Assembly (NCBI GenBank): GCA_016215145.1
Contig: JACRLA010000065.1
Location: 1 to 5,897 of the forward strand
Reading direction: 5' to 3'
Source of the DNA: Chloroflexota bacterium
Lineage (GTDB): Bacteria; Chloroflexota; Anaerolineae; Anaerolineales; VGOW01
DNA: 5,897 nucleotides
Below, in pieces: positions 5,211-5,897 of the stretch; position 1 is the stretch's first letter, and each line of letters starts with the position of its first letter. The notes under the pieces were generated by a model. It was not told the origin of the DNA. It saw only the letters and a list, made by a program, of their open reading frames with translations, and did no database searches. Position numbers and translations under genes: made by a program.

Positions 5211-5222
5211 AGTGATCGTGGT

Positions 5223-5263
5223 AAAAAAAGACCCCGAAGGTTTTTAAAACCTTCGGGGTCTTT
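5223..5263 (-). terminator. Intrinsic terminator for the permease gene, probably bidirectional
   Basis: A perfect 18-bp inverted repeat pairs 5227-5244 with 5246-5263 around T5245. The stable core is GACCCCGAAGG against CCTTCGGGGTC (5230-5240 with 5250-5260). Read on the minus strand, the stem starts three bases after the permease stop codon and is followed by seven T (plus-strand A at 5223-5229), a classical rho-independent terminator. On the plus strand it is followed only by TTTGCTT, so it should work more weakly for the protease operon. Confidence 0.92.
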
Positions 5264-5265
5264 GC

Positions 5266-5897
5266 TTACTCATATGCCAACACTTCCCTCACACTCAGCA
5301 TCGAAGCCCGATGCGCGGGGGCGAAGGTGGCGAGGGTGGCGAGGGCGATTGAACCTAAAAGCCACAACGCCACGCCTTCGGGTGGGAAGGTGTAGAGCAA
5401 CGGCGCGCGCACCAGCGAGTTGCCCACTTGGTTGCTTAAGATCACGCTCAAGGGGTAAGCGAAGATCGATCCCCCGATCCAACTTGCCACACCGATAAAA
5501 ATTCCCTCCAACAAAAATACCATCAAGACCGACATATCCGACGCGCCCAATGATCGCATCACGCCGATCTCGCGCGTGCGTTCCAAAACGTTCATGCTCA
5601 TCGCGCCAGAGAGTCCGAGCGCGCTGACCAAGCCGACAATCGCCGCCATGATGAATAGAAAGACGATGAGGATGTTGAATTGTTCGCGCACAGATCGAAC
5701 CGCGTTGGGCGTGGGGCGGATCGAGCCCACGCTGTAATCGGCTTTGAAAGTTGATTCGAGAGTTTGCGTTACACGAGCATGCACGTCGGGGTCATTGCCT
5801 TTGAATCGAATTTGCAAAATGCCCACGCGCCCGCTCTCGCCCGCCACTTGCGACGAGTAATACGGATAGTTGATGTAAGCGTAGGCGCCCGCCAAAA
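5266..5897 (-). CDS. FtsX-type ABC transporter permease, C-terminal part (partial)
   Basis: The stop is TAA at 5268-5266 and the frame stays open to the right edge, about 210 residues, so the true start lies outside the window. The visible part begins with the end of an extracytoplasmic domain (IRFKGNDPDVHARVTQTLES). A membrane helix follows (FNILIVFLFIMAAIVGLVSA), then the cytoplasmic signature ERTREIGVMRSLGAS, which contacts the ATPase partner in MacB/LolC-type permeases. Two more helices follow (around VFLLEGIFIGVASWIGG and GVALWLLGSIALATLATF) and the tail PAHRASMLSVREVLAYE. This is the FtsX domain layout of MacB-like systems that move peptides, lipoproteins or signals by mechanotransmission rather than bulk transport. 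The ATPase subunit is not in the window. The gene converges on the plus-strand run and has its own terminator at 5223-5263. The exact substrate cannot be inferred. Confidence 0.93.
   Translation of the reverse strand, partial: LAGAYAYINYPYYSSQVAGESGRVGILQIRFKGNDPDVHARVTQTLESTFKADYSVGSIRPTPNAVRSVREQFNILIVFLFIMAAIVGLVSALGLSGAMSMNVLERTREIGVMRSLGASDMSVLMVFLLEGIFIGVASWIGGSIFAYPLSVILSNQVGNSLVRAPLLYTFPPEGVALWLLGSIALATLATFAPAHRASMLSVREVLAYE

Noticed and set aside
5262..5498. 78-codon plus-strand open frame opposite the permease
   Set aside because: It is arginine-rich shadow translation antisense to a clear FtsX C-terminus and starts beside the terminator.

Overview
The window looks like a chromosomal segment from a member of the Chloroflexota, probably Anaerolineae-like. 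This is inferred from gene style alone: a lipoprotein with a Thr/Pro-rich linker (PPTATPRPT) after its lipobox, a membrane-anchored VanW-type/serine hydrolase, and short-repeat-filled spacers. No marker gene fixes the taxonomy. Coding GC is mid-range, about 57% in a hand-counted part of moaA and about 44-47% in the gene pair at 4447-5210.

Layout. Bases 1-62 hold the first 20 codons of a minus-strand gene that leaves the window on the left. Bases 63-192 are a divergent intergenic region with a plausible minus-strand promoter and a weaker plus-strand one. Six genes then run on the plus strand. They are a membrane-anchored PG_binding_4/class-A-type serine hydrolase (193-1740), a small charged protein of unknown function (1820-2191), a secreted two-HKD phospholipase D-family lipoprotein (2254-3342), moaA for molybdenum cofactor synthesis (3380-4360), a small ribbon-helix-helix plus DUF5678-like protein (4447-4800) and, two bases later, a retropepsin-like aspartic protease (4803-5210). 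A hairpin terminator at 5223-5263 separates this run from a convergent FtsX-type ABC permease (5266-5897, minus, cut by the right edge).

Functionally the run is mixed. Two products (serine hydrolase, PLD lipoprotein) are predicted to act at or outside the membrane, one is a cofactor enzyme, and the last two form a tightly coupled pair. That pair is the best candidate for a little-described system: a putative DNA-binding or adaptor protein encoded with an HIV-protease-like peptidase, in DNA of lower GC than its neighbours.

The second notable signal is in the spacers. Four of them carry short ordered repeats. 1739-1801 has 9-nt units followed by their reverse complements, 2202-2234 has two 15-bp palindromes, 3350-3379 has 7-nt AATCTCT units ending at the moaA start codon, and 4366-4439 has 9-nt GGAAAT-type units, the last of which contains a Shine-Dalgarno sequence. 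No CRISPR array, tRNA, rRNA, insertion sequence or riboswitch was seen.
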